A DNA stretch of 64,000 bases from CAVUCE01 sp963739985 (lineage in GTDB: Bacteria; Bacteroidota; Ignavibacteria; Ignavibacteriales; Ignavibacteriaceae). The notes beneath the pieces are model-generated. The model was not told the DNA's origin and did no database searches. It saw only the letters and a list, made by a program, of their open reading frames with translations. Positions 1-8,189 of this stretch are shown here, piece after piece. The stretch's first letter is position 1. Each line of letters starts with the position of its first letter. The stretch is taken from assembly GCA_963739985.1 (NCBI GenBank), contig CAVUCE010000001.1, positions 372,001 through 436,000 on the forward strand, in the 5' to 3' direction. A program made the position numbers and the translations under genes.

Positions 1-1
1 A

Positions 2-460
2 CTATTAGATTCAGTGAAATTACTTTATGGAGAACCTTGTCAAATTGGAGTTGCCTCACGGTTAATTTATCGATTGGAAAAATATCATAATTTCCCAGAT
101 GTCAAAAAATATCTAAATACTTATGATAGTCTTCACGCAATAATAAACAATTTTAGAACCCGTTATAAAAATGAAATAAATGATGATCCGGCGATGTTAT
201 TAGGTGTCTCTAGAATATTTAATGGCAACTCGGCTAATATAGTGAATGCGGCTGGAATTTATTTAGGTCCTGATAGTTTAACCAACGTTGGATTAACATA
301 TATAATAATTCATAATAACATAGACTCTTATATTGTTGGTATAATCCAAATAGCTAATTTTGATAAAATATTTAGAACGGAAATTTGTGAATTTGGAGCT
401 GATTGGTATAATTCTCTAAAACTAAAGGATTTAAAAGGCTTCCCATTTAATAACAATTAG
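2..460 (+). CDS. Hypothetical protein, 5'-truncated by window edge
   Basis: The frame is open from base 2 to a TAG at 458-460, giving at least 152 residues. A GTG at 14 is the first possible start inside the window, but the codons before it are also open, so the gene probably begins upstream. I do not recognise the family. The visible part is soluble-looking: an N-terminal helical half with many charged residues, then alternating hydrophobic stretches (NVGLTYIIIH, SYIVGIIQIAN) that look like beta strands. No signal peptide or catalytic motif can be seen. A strong hairpin overlaps and follows the stop codon, which supports a real gene end here. It converges on the ClC gene. Confidence 0.55.
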   Translation, partial: LLDSVKLLYGEPCQIGVASRLIYRLEKYHNFPDVKKYLNTYDSLHAIINNFRTRYKNEINDDPAMLLGVSRIFNGNSANIVNAAGIYLGPDSLTNVGLTYIIIHNNIDSYIVGIIQIANFDKIFRTEICEFGADWYNSLKLKDLKGFPFNNN

Positions 461-484
461 TTGATAGGAGCAACTAATTGTTTT
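454..484 (+). terminator. Rho-independent terminator of the first gene
   Basis: A perfect 10-bp inverted repeat, CAATTAGTTG (454-463) and CAACTAATTG (471-480), has a 7-nt loop and is followed by TTTT. It overlaps the stop codon of the upstream plus-strand gene. The ClC gene ends at 486 on the other strand, so the hairpin may serve both convergent genes. Confidence 0.75.
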
Positions 485-485
485 G

Positions 486-2321
486 CTAACTACTTAATGC
501 TAAATCGTGCTCGCTTTGTTGGATGAATAACTCATTTTGATATTTTTTGAGTATGTTTTCCTTAGAAATAATTCCAAGATAATTTCCCGTATTTTTATCT
601 ATCACAGGCAAATAATCAAGATCTTCTTTTTCCATTAATTTTAATGCATCTTCTGAATTTTTACTTTCCGAAATAGTAACTAGTTCACTACTCATTAAAT
701 CACCTGCTACCAGGAAGTCAAGTATATTTCTAGTTTCTTCATCAAGAACTGCATTTCTGATGTCTTGAAACGAAATCTGCCCAATAAGCTGCTCCAATGA
801 GTTTTTTACTAATATATTATTGTATCGAGATGCCTTAACTGCTGTGAGAAGTTGTTGAAATGAATAATTTTCGTGGACTACATCCTCATTCCTTTCAACC
901 AAATTGCGTACAAACATTCCTTTAAGTACAGAGGTCTTTCTGCCATAAATGTCAATACCTTTCCCCTCTTTATCAAACTTTAATGTATATAGCGAACCAT
1001 TTAGAATTGCTTTCGATAAAGTAGTTGATATGATTATAGTTAACATCAGAGGCAATATAATTCTATAATTATTAGTCATTTCAAAGACCATAATTAAAGC
1101 AGTTAATGAAGCATGAGTGGTTCCTGCAACAACCGCTGCCATTCCTACTAAAGCATATGCTCCCGGCGGTGCACTGATGGCTGGAAATAGATAATTAACA
1201 ATTTGTCCAAATGCTCCCCCAAGCATTGCTCCCGTAAAGATACTAGGACTAAAAGTTCCGCCGTTTCCACCGGAGCCAATAGTCAATGAAGTGGCAATAG
1301 GCTTAAATAACATTAGTAAAAATAGAACTAAGAATGGAGTTGCGTTGAATAATGTATTATCTACTGCAGCTTCACTAAAACTGAATATTCCCGGTAAATA
1401 AAGTCCTATAATTCCAACCATTAATCCGCCAATTGCTGGCTTCAGCCATTCCGGAACTTTTTTCCTTTCGTCAAAAGCTTCTTCAATTTTCATAAAAACT
1501 TTGACAAAATAAACAGCTGCAAATGCGGATAGAACACCCAGAATCACATAAAATATAAATTCATAATTTGTAATTAAATGGAAAGTTGAGGTTCTAAAAG
1601 CCGGTTCGCCACCTAGATAACTCCTAGAAACTACCGTTGCAAAAACTGATGCAATAATAATAGGACTAAATGATTTTGCATTAAAAGTTCTTAAAATTAT
1701 TTCCATTGAAAACAGCGCTCCGCCTAACGGTGCATTATAAGCAGCAGCAAGTCCGGCAGCAGCTCCGCAACCAACTAATATTTTTAGTCTGTCTGGTGAC
1801 GCAGAAACATATTTACCGAGTGACGAAGCAATGGATGAACCCATCATAACTATTGGACCTTCATTTCCGCCAGCTCCGCCTGTACCAATACTAATTACGG
1901 CTCCAATAGTTTTAAGAAAACCAGTCTTCCCTTCTATAACTCCGCCTCTAGATGCTACAGCGTCAATTACCTTGGGAATTCCTTCTCCTTTTTTTGCGCC
2001 TTTAAAATACTTTGCCATTAAACCAACAATAAGACCACCAAATGCAGGAATAGAAATTAAAATTAGAACCGTATACCAAGTTTTAGGTCCGTTTATAAGA
2101 GTCTTTAATCCCCAGAACGAACCAGGCATATCGAATAATAGCTTCTTTACTTCAAATATGGATTCTTTATAAATTACAGCTCCGTAACCGCACAAGACAC
2201 CGATTATTCCACCTAACAAAAGCAAATATGTATCTTGTGAAAATGAGAATGATTTGAAGAAGCGAGTAATTTTAACCCGATAATATCTAGATGTTTTTTT
2301 TACCTTATTATAGAACTGCAA
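486..2321 (-). CDS. ClC-family chloride channel with C-terminal CBS pair
   Basis: This is a voltage-gated chloride channel (ClC) family inner-membrane protein of 611 residues. The three ClC signatures are visible: GEGIP at 112-116 (GSGIP in many members), GNEGP at 152-156 with the gating glutamate E154, and GSGGNGGTFSPSIF near 350. A conserved Tyr lies in NNYRIILPL. The last 150 or so residues form a tandem CBS pair, usually a nucleotide-binding regulatory module. The position of the internal proton glutamate of E. coli ClC-ec1 (E203) aligns with Ile208 in FSMEI, as in channel-type ClCs. That favours passive chloride conduction over H+/Cl- exchange, which is inference. The gene starts 13 bases after... 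that is, it lies just downstream of the dehydrogenase gene and may be co-transcribed with it. Confidence 0.93.
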   Translation of the reverse strand: MQFYNKVKKTSRYYRVKITRFFKSFSFSQDTYLLLLGGIIGVLCGYGAVIYKESIFEVKKLLFDMPGSFWGLKTLINGPKTWYTVLILISIPAFGGLIVGLMAKYFKGAKKGEGIPKVIDAVASRGGVIEGKTGFLKTIGAVISIGTGGAGGNEGPIVMMGSSIASSLGKYVSASPDRLKILVGCGAAAGLAAAYNAPLGGALFSMEIILRTFNAKSFSPIIIASVFATVVSRSYLGGEPAFRTSTFHLITNYEFIFYVILGVLSAFAAVYFVKVFMKIEEAFDERKKVPEWLKPAIGGLMVGIIGLYLPGIFSFSEAAVDNTLFNATPFLVLFLLMLFKPIATSLTIGSGGNGGTFSPSIFTGAMLGGAFGQIVNYLFPAISAPPGAYALVGMAAVVAGTTHASLTALIMVFEMTNNYRIILPLMLTIIISTTLSKAILNGSLYTLKFDKEGKGIDIYGRKTSVLKGMFVRNLVERNEDVVHENYSFQQLLTAVKASRYNNILVKNSLEQLIGQISFQDIRNAVLDEETRNILDFLVAGDLMSSELVTISESKNSEDALKLMEKEDLDYLPVIDKNTGNYLGIISKENILKKYQNELFIQQSEHDLALSS

Positions 2322-2335
2322 GTATTACATTATCC

Positions 2336-3187
2336 CTAGTTGTATTTAAAAAATCCTTCACCATTTTTTCTTCCAAGTTTTTGGGCGGCAACCATTTTTT
2401 TTAATAATGGGCAAGGACGATATTTTGAATCATTAAAACCATTATAAAGAACTTCCATTATTGCCAAACATACATCCAAACCGATGAAATCAGCCAGGGT
2501 CAATGGTCCCATAGGATGATTCATTCCAAGTTTCATTACTGTATCGATGTCTTCAGCGGATGCTACCCCTTCCATTAAAGCAAATATTGCTTCGTTTATC
2601 ATTGGCATTAGAATCCTGTTCGATATAAAACCCGGATAATCAAAAACTTCTACAGGACTCTTGTCCAATTTTAAAGATAATTCTTTTATGGCATTGTACG
2701 TATCGTCACTAGTTGAGTACCCTCTAATTACTTCAACTAACTTCATTACGGGAACTGGATTCATAAAGTGCATTCCAATAAATCGATCGGCTCTGCATGA
2801 TGCTGAAAGCTCTGTAATCGATATAGAAGAAGTATTTGATGCAAAGATAGAGTTAGGATTAACTATTTTTTCCAATGTTCTAAAAATATTTAACTTTGCA
2901 TCTTTGTTCTCATAAATGGCTTCAATAACAAGATCGCTATTAGCAGGAGTGTTTTCCACACCCACAACTTTATTTATTTTCTGAAGAATTGATGACTTTC
3001 CATCTTGTGTGATTATTTCTTTCTTTACTTGTCTATCTAAATTTTTTGAAATTGTTGAAAGAGCTTTATCAGCAAGTTGCTCAGTAACTTCAACCAAGTT
3101 TACATTGAAACCTTTTAGTGCAAAAACGTGAGCAATGCCGTTACCCATCGTTCCGCCGCCTATAACCGAAATATTTTTAAATTCCAT
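2336..3187 (-). CDS. hbd: 3-hydroxybutyryl-CoA dehydrogenase
   Basis: NAD(P)-dependent oxidation of 3-hydroxyacyl-CoA, or the reverse reduction of acetoacetyl-CoA, in the cytoplasm. The 283-residue length is normal for the short single-function enzyme. The Rossmann motif GGGTMGNG is at 10-17. The catalytic His is in GMHFMNPVPVMKLVEV (H140), and the C-terminal helical domain carries the family NRILMPMINEA and NHPMGPLTLADFIGLD segments. A GGGAG ribosome site precedes the ATG. It lies 9 bases downstream of a thiolase gene, so the pair probably forms an operon for acetyl-CoA/acetoacetyl-CoA/3-hydroxybutyryl-CoA interconversion (fatty acid or butyrate-type metabolism). Direction in vivo cannot be read from sequence. 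Confidence 0.95.
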   Translation of the reverse strand: MEFKNISVIGGGTMGNGIAHVFALKGFNVNLVEVTEQLADKALSTISKNLDRQVKKEIITQDGKSSILQKINKVVGVENTPANSDLVIEAIYENKDAKLNIFRTLEKIVNPNSIFASNTSSISITELSASCRADRFIGMHFMNPVPVMKLVEVIRGYSTSDDTYNAIKELSLKLDKSPVEVFDYPGFISNRILMPMINEAIFALMEGVASAEDIDTVMKLGMNHPMGPLTLADFIGLDVCLAIMEVLYNGFNDSKYRPCPLLKKMVAAQKLGRKNGEGFFKYN

Positions 3188-3196
3188 TTGTGCTCC

Positions 3197-4378
3197 CTAT
3201 TTAATGTAATTTTTTACAATCAATGCCGAAGCTTCACCGCCACCAATACACAATGACGCTAAACCATAATTTGAATTTTTCTTCTTCATTTCATGAATTA
3301 AAGTTACAAGAATTCTTGCACCACTGGCACCTATTGGATGTCCGAGTGCAACCGCACCACCATTAACATTAACCTTGGAATTATCTAATCCTAAAATTTT
3401 ATTAACAGCTAATGATACAACGGCAAATGCTTCATTAATTTCAAATAAGTCAATATCATCTTTTGTCAAACCTGATTTCTTAAAAACCTTTAAAATTGCA
3501 TCCGCAGGTGCTGTTGTAAATTCTATTGGTGCTTTTGCAGCTGAACTTTGTGCAACTATTTCAACTAATGGTGTAAATCCAAGCTCTAATGCCTTTTCTT
3601 CACTCATCACCAATAATGCGGCAGATCCATCATTAATACTTGATGCATTTGCGGCTGTAACTACACCGTTCTTATCAAAAACAGGACGAAGAGAAGGAAT
3701 TTTTTCGAACTTTACTCTTTCAGGTTCTTCATCAGTATTTATTATGGTTTCACCAGATTTACTCTTTAAAATAACATCAACCATTTCATCCTTAAACTTG
3801 CCCGATTTAGTAGCATCTATAGCTTTTTTGTATGAATTTATTGTAAATTCATCAAGCATTTCCCTGCTGAAAGAATAATCTTTTGCACAAGATTCTGCAC
3901 AATTTCCCATGTGAATATCATTATAAACATCCCAAAGTCCGTCTTTAATCATAGAATCTACAATTTCACCATTTCCCAATCTATAACCATTCCTTGCTTT
4001 TGGCAGCACATAAGGGGCATTAGACATACTTTCTTGTCCACCTGCAATAATTATATCAGCATCACCGCACATTATTGCCTGATGCGCCAACATGACAGCT
4101 TTTAAGCCGCTTCCGCACATTTTGTTAATTGTTAAACATTCTGTCTTATTTGGTAAGCCTGCGAATAATGCTGCCTGACGCCCCGGTGCCTGACCTTGTC
4201 CTGCTGTTAAAACATTTCCAAAAATAACTTCATCAACTAAATTACCGTCTAATTTTGAGTCTTCTAAAACTGCTTTAATGGCAAAACTTCCCAATTGAGA
4301 AGCGCTAAATGAAGATAAAACGCCACCGAAAGATCCGATTGGAGTTCGTTTTGCAGATGTTATTACAACTTTTTTCAT
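3197..4378 (-). CDS. atoB: Acetyl-CoA acetyltransferase (thiolase)
   Basis: Thiolase II-type enzyme of 393 residues that condenses or cleaves acetyl-CoA and acetoacetyl-CoA. The nucleophile is C88 in NKMCGSGLKAV. The active-site His is H347 in GGAVALGHPIGASG, and the proton-transfer Cys is C377 in SLCIGGGEA. The N-terminus KKVVITSAKRTPIGSFGG is typical, and a purine-rich AGAGGA precedes the ATG. It is first in the pair with hbd. Length and motifs fit the biosynthetic acetyl-CoA-specific group better than long-chain FadA, but substrate range is inferred. Confidence 0.95.
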   Translation of the reverse strand: MKKVVITSAKRTPIGSFGGVLSSFSASQLGSFAIKAVLEDSKLDGNLVDEVIFGNVLTAGQGQAPGRQAALFAGLPNKTECLTINKMCGSGLKAVMLAHQAIMCGDADIIIAGGQESMSNAPYVLPKARNGYRLGNGEIVDSMIKDGLWDVYNDIHMGNCAESCAKDYSFSREMLDEFTINSYKKAIDATKSGKFKDEMVDVILKSKSGETIINTDEEPERVKFEKIPSLRPVFDKNGVVTAANASSINDGSAALLVMSEEKALELGFTPLVEIVAQSSAAKAPIEFTTAPADAILKVFKKSGLTKDDIDLFEINEAFAVVSLAVNKILGLDNSKVNVNGGAVALGHPIGASGARILVTLIHEMKKKNSNYGLASLCIGGGEASALIVKNYIK

Positions 4379-4479
4379 TACATCCTCTGAACTTAAATTA
4401 AAAAATAAATTTAAGCATTTTAAGATTAAGTTACAGTGAGACCACTTAAATCATAACTTATAAAAAAAATTTTAGATAT

Positions 4480-5595
4480 CTATTTATTAAAATTAGAAGT
4501 TAATGCAGCTAATTCAAAAATTATATTAAGTACTAATAAATTAATATTTATATTATTATGAATCATTGAAGACAATCTATCTAGCTTATAGACCAGCTCG
4601 TTTATTTCAACTTCAGGAAATTTTTTATTGAATTTTTCTAAAGTATCTAAGTATGTAGAATAGAAATAATTTCCGGTCTCAATTTTGTGTCTTTGTATAT
4701 CATTCAACCAAATAATGATCATCTGTATAAGTAATTTTATGGAGTCGGTATCATTATCTTTTATAAATGGTGCAAATTGATCGAGAGCCGAATGATATTT
4801 TCGTCCGAAAGAGTAACGTAAAATAAATATTGTTTTTTCTCTCAACTGCTGAAAATCATGTTCCATTAGTTTGAGAGCCATATTAACAGAACCAGCAGAA
4901 AATGGTGCTATTTCTTCAGCGAACTTTTTACCAACATTGAAGTATTTAGAAAGAATTTCAGATAAATCACTTTCCGATAATGGTTCAAAAGCAATTCTCC
5001 AGCACCTGGAACGTATTGTCTCTCTTAAGTTGTCAGGATAAGGAGTTGTTAAAATAAATATCACGCCTTCTGGAGGCTCTTCTAAATTTTTCAATAATGC
5101 ATTCTGAGCTTCTTCATTCATCAAATGCGCATCGGAAATTAATACGATTCTGAATTTAACATCAGAATAACTTATTGAAAGAAATTTTTTGATATCTCGG
5201 ATACTACTTATTTTAATGAAATTAGCTTTAGGAAGTACAATTTTATAATAAGGATTATTTATTTTCTTCTCTAACTCTTCCTGCAATAATTTTATTTCAT
5301 CCTCAGAAAGCTTTTCTACAGGACCGCTTGATTCAGTTTCATTTTTACCACGCGGTAACGGAAAAATATATTTGATATATGGTTCTGAAAGGTTTTGAAT
5401 TTTTGAATTAACAGATTCATTTTGATTCAATGCTTGAGCAAACCGAATAGCTAATAAATCTTTTCCTGTTCCGGAATTGCCTTGAAATAAAAAAGCATGC
5501 GGAATTTTATTTGAGTGGATAATTTTATCTAGAATCAGTTTAACCGATTCTTGTCCGTAAACACCGTCCCAATGATTATTCATGATCTTCTGCAT
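4480..5595 (-). CDS. holB: DNA polymerase III delta' subunit (clamp loader)
   Basis: AAA+ clamp-loader subunit of 371 residues acting at the replication fork. The Walker A motif GNSGTGKD lies near 39-46. The box AQNALLKNLEEPP and the sensor IRSRC (SRC motif) are intact, followed by a helical collar domain. The zinc-binding cysteines found after the P-loop in DnaX and many delta' proteins are absent, and that stretch is replaced by an acidic insert. Length and the lack of a long C-terminal tail argue against DnaX. The start is uncertain: the ATG at 5595 sits only 6 bases past a poly-T terminator tract and has no Shine-Dalgarno sequence, while ATG 5583 (MNNHW) is preceded by AGAAG. Confidence 0.85.
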   Translation of the reverse strand: MQKIMNNHWDGVYGQESVKLILDKIIHSNKIPHAFLFQGNSGTGKDLLAIRFAQALNQNESVNSKIQNLSEPYIKYIFPLPRGKNETESSGPVEKLSEDEIKLLQEELEKKINNPYYKIVLPKANFIKISSIRDIKKFLSISYSDVKFRIVLISDAHLMNEEAQNALLKNLEEPPEGVIFILTTPYPDNLRETIRSRCWRIAFEPLSESDLSEILSKYFNVGKKFAEEIAPFSAGSVNMALKLMEHDFQQLREKTIFILRYSFGRKYHSALDQFAPFIKDNDTDSIKLLIQMIIIWLNDIQRHKIETGNYFYSTYLDTLEKFNKKFPEVEINELVYKLDRLSSMIHNNININLLVLNIIFELAALTSNFNK

Positions 5596-5601
5596 AAAGA
5601 G

Positions 5602-5625
5602 AAAAAAAAAGGCGCCTTAGGCGCC
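5602..5625 (-). terminator. Rho-independent terminator after the DUF2795 gene
   Basis: On the minus strand the arms GGCGCC and GGCGCC (self-complementary, TAA between them) are followed directly by nine T residues. It begins 7 bases after the stop of the DUF2795 gene. Its T tract ends 6 bases before the first ATG of holB, so it separates the two genes or attenuates read-through. Confidence 0.85.
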
Positions 5626-5631
5626 AAATTA

Positions 5632-5853
5632 CTAATAATCTTCTTCATTATAAAAGAAATCCTCGTCGGTTGGATAATCCGGCCAAATATCTTCTATAGA
5701 TTCATAAGGTTCGTCAGATTCCTCCAATTCGGTCAAATTTTCAACAACTTCATAAGGGGCACCAATTCTTTCAGCGTAATCAATCAATTCTTCTTTTGTA
5801 GCCGGCCAGGGTGCATCATCTAAATAAGAGGCAAGCTCAACTGTCCATATCAT
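5632..5853 (-). CDS. Small acidic DUF2795-family protein
   Basis: A 73-residue, strongly acidic protein. The core WPATKEELIDYAERIGAP followed by VVENLTELEE matches the DUF2795 pattern known from Bacteroidota/Chlorobiota and other phyla; its function is unknown. The last 25 residues are almost all D, E, Y, P and F, ending FFYNEEDY. No signal peptide or membrane segment is seen. It sits 19 bases downstream of the M23 peptidase gene and is closed by a strong terminator. Confidence 0.8.
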   Translation of the reverse strand: MIWTVELASYLDDAPWPATKEELIDYAERIGAPYEVVENLTELEESDEPYESIEDIWPDYPTDEDFFYNEEDY

Positions 5854-5872
5854 AAATTATTCTCCAAAAAGT

Positions 5873-6799
5873 TTACTTCTTACTTGTTAGTTCTAAAAAA
5901 CCCATATTGCCGAAGAAGAAATCTTCGGGATTTAGATAAACTCCATTATGGTGAACCTCATAATGCACATGAGGTCCTGTTGAAAGTCCTGAAGTTCCGG
6001 ATTTCGCAATTACTTGTCCACGTTTAACTTTCTGTCCTTCTTTTACAAGAATTTTAGAAAGATGTCCATAAACAGTTTCATAACCGAAACCATGATTTAT
6101 TTTTACAACGAGACCGTAACCTCCATCCCTTCCGGCATATTCTATTGTACCATCTCCGGTTGAATGAACCGGCGTACCAATATTTGTAACAATATCAATT
6201 CCATCATGCATTCTTCTGATATGTAAGATTGGATGATATCTCATGCCGAAACCGTCCGAAATAGGACCAAGAACGGGTCTTATTGCTGGAATTGCAGAAT
6301 AAAGTTTCTTATTCTCTTTTAATTTTTTCGATATTTCCAGGTATTCTGTTTTTTCAAACTCAATTTTCCTGGAAACTTCATCAACAAAAGCAAAAGCTTC
6401 CTTAAGTTTCTTATCACTAGGATTTGTTAAAAAATCTAATGAGTTATCAAAATACCCGCCGCCAACTCCGACACGTCTTTCTTCTCGAGAAATCGGGGGT
6501 AAATTAGCAGCTACTCTGAGATTATTATTTAGATTAGACAAACTATCTAATTGGATATTTAACCCCTTATACTCGTCTACAACCTTAGTTAACTTATTCC
6601 TTAGAAAGGTGTTTTGACCCTTTAAGGAAGCTAAACTATTGTGAGAACCGGTTAAGGACGAAATCAGGAAATATCCCCCAAAAATTAGAAAGCTAACTGT
6701 AAAAACCGCTAAAGTGAATAGCGTCACAAGTTTAGCCTTGTAATTTCTGATCTCAATAAACTGCAGTTTTGACTTGGAAAAGTAGTATAATTTTTTCAT
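5873..6799 (-). CDS. M23-family metallopeptidase, membrane-anchored
   Basis: A zinc peptidase of the LytM/M23 family, 308 residues, expected to cut peptidoglycan cross-links in the periplasm or to act as an amidase activator. A short cytoplasmic lead is followed by one transmembrane helix at about 25-50, then a coiled-coil-like region (50-165, including LDSLSNLNNNLR), then the catalytic domain. The zinc ligands are visible in RMHDGID (H, D) and HVHYEV (second H), with YGHLS as the additional conserved His. No substitution of a catalytic residue is seen. It is near the end of the run that includes hprK and hpf. Confidence 0.92.
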   Translation of the reverse strand: MKKLYYFSKSKLQFIEIRNYKAKLVTLFTLAVFTVSFLIFGGYFLISSLTGSHNSLASLKGQNTFLRNKLTKVVDEYKGLNIQLDSLSNLNNNLRVAANLPPISREERRVGVGGGYFDNSLDFLTNPSDKKLKEAFAFVDEVSRKIEFEKTEYLEISKKLKENKKLYSAIPAIRPVLGPISDGFGMRYHPILHIRRMHDGIDIVTNIGTPVHSTGDGTIEYAGRDGGYGLVVKINHGFGYETVYGHLSKILVKEGQKVKRGQVIAKSGTSGLSTGPHVHYEVHHNGVYLNPEDFFFGNMGFLELTSKK

Positions 6800-6856
6800 A
6801 AACGAAGCGGAATCTAAAAAATTTAAGACTATTAGTCAAGTACTAAAGAGACAATT

Positions 6857-7870
6857 TTATTCAAAATCATGCTCAAAATAGTCAACTCCTCTAATATTAT
6901 CGTCTTTTAGGCCTTTCATTCTATCTTTTAGCCTATGTTGAAAGTAGTTAGCTGCATCATAACCGTAATGTTTAAGTAAATAATTCAAACTAATTACCTC
7001 AGAAATTACGGTTATGTTCTTACCCGGTAATATTGGTAGTTTTACATATGGAATATCAACATTTAAAATATTTACATATTTTTCATCAAGACCGGTTCTT
7101 GTGTATTCGGCTTTATCATCCCAAACTTCAAGCTCTACAATGATTTCCAGACGTTTCTGATATCTAATTGCTCTAATTCCAAACATACGCTCAACATCAA
7201 TTAACCCAAGACCGCGAATTTCCATAAAATGTTTTACCAAATTCGTTCCGGAACCCATTAAAATTCCTTCACCTTTTTTGGTTAGAATAATCACATCATC
7301 TGCTACAAGCCTGTGTCCTCTTTCAATTAGATCTAAAGCTACCTCGCTCTTCCCTATTCCGGATTTACCAACGAATAACATACCAGCTCCGTAAACATCC
7401 ACAAAAGAACCGTGTATTGAAACTTTTGGTGCAAACTGATCATCTAAAAAATCGCTTATTAAATAAGTTGATTTTGTGGTATCGAATGGACATCCAAAGA
7501 CAGGAATATGATATTTGTTAGCTAATTCTATTAATAAGGGAAAAGGCTGATTGTTATCAGTTAATATAATGCAAGGAATATTAAAATGGAAAATTCTATT
7601 CAGAGTCAATTCTTTTTTATCATCATCCAGTTGAGCCAGATATCGCATTTCGGTATTGCCGAATACTTGAACTCTGGAATATGAAAAAAGATCAACAAAC
7701 CCGGTTAAGGCTAAACCGGGTCTGTGAAGATTGTGTTCATAAATTTTTTTTTCAAATCCGGACTGATCTGAATAAAGTCTTAACTTAAAGCTTTCTTTAG
7801 CGTTCTCATAAAGAAACTTTACAGTTAAATATTCTCTTCTAGAAATCGAATTTTGATTAATATTTATCAT
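6857..7870 (-). CDS. hprK: HPr kinase/phosphorylase
   Basis: Serine kinase/phosphorylase of HPr-like proteins, 337 residues. The catalytic-domain motifs are intact: HGSFVDVYG (H153), the P-loop GKSGIGKS at 168-175, RLVADD near 187-192, and the family signature EIRGLGLIDV at 218-227. The N-terminal regulatory domain (1-130) is present. The start overlaps the end of hpf by 4 bases, so translation is probably coupled. No PTS gene (ptsH, ptsI) lies in this window, so the target is not shown by context. In Firmicutes the protein controls catabolite repression. In Gram-negative bacteria with incomplete PTS its role is less clear. Confidence 0.95.
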   Translation of the reverse strand: MININQNSISRREYLTVKFLYENAKESFKLRLYSDQSGFEKKIYEHNLHRPGLALTGFVDLFSYSRVQVFGNTEMRYLAQLDDDKKELTLNRIFHFNIPCIILTDNNQPFPLLIELANKYHIPVFGCPFDTTKSTYLISDFLDDQFAPKVSIHGSFVDVYGAGMLFVGKSGIGKSEVALDLIERGHRLVADDVIILTKKGEGILMGSGTNLVKHFMEIRGLGLIDVERMFGIRAIRYQKRLEIIVELEVWDDKAEYTRTGLDEKYVNILNVDIPYVKLPILPGKNITVISEVISLNYLLKHYGYDAANYFQHRLKDRMKGLKDDNIRGVDYFEHDFE

Positions 7871-8172
7871 TTAACTCTTGCCGTAGTTTGCTTTGATTTA
7901 ATTTTTTTTAACTGTCTTTCCAACTTTCCGCATGCAGCACTTACTGACTTTTGAAAATCATCAGTTTCCTCAACGGCAGTCAATGTTTGTCCCGGAACTT
8001 GCAAAACTATTTCGGCAATTTTAATACTTTCTTTAACGTTTTGATAACTTAAAACTACATCGGCATTTTTTATATCGTCATAAAATTTATTTAGAGAAGT
8101 AACTTCAGAATTAATAAATCCCTTTAAAGTATCGTGAGCTTTAAATTTTCTAGCTGTTATTGAAATATTCAT
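7867..8172 (-). CDS. hpf: Ribosome hibernation promoting factor (short HPF/RaiA)
   Basis: Short-form HPF of 101 residues that binds the 30S subunit and helps inactivate or dimerise ribosomes in stationary phase. The pattern MNISITARKF...LKGFINSEV...LNKFYDDIKNADVVLS matches the S30EA N-terminal domain. There is no C-terminal dimerisation domain, so this is the short type. I chose ATG 8172 because a perfect GGAGGAG lies 3-9 bases upstream. An in-frame TTG at 8184 would place that ribosome site inside the gene. The end overlaps hprK by 4 bases. Confidence 0.92.
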   Translation of the reverse strand: MNISITARKFKAHDTLKGFINSEVTSLNKFYDDIKNADVVLSYQNVKESIKIAEIVLQVPGQTLTAVEETDDFQKSVSAACGKLERQLKKIKSKQTTARVK

Positions 8173-8175
8173 ACG

Positions 8176-8182
8176 CTCCTCC
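8176..8182 (-). promoter_or_regulatory. Ribosome binding site deciding the hpf start
   Basis: GGAGGAG on the minus strand, 3 bases before ATG 8172. It lies within the alternative TTG-initiated frame, so it selects the ATG. Confidence 0.75.
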
Positions 8183-8189
8183 AATTAAA

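Noticed and set aside
1831..2172. Plus-strand open frame inside the ClC gene
   Set aside because: Antisense shadow of conserved ClC helices; the proline-rich product has no family features.
3375..3878. Long open frame on the plus strand (167 codons)
   Set aside because: It is antisense within the thiolase gene, whose protein is unambiguous; the translated product is low-complexity and matches no family.
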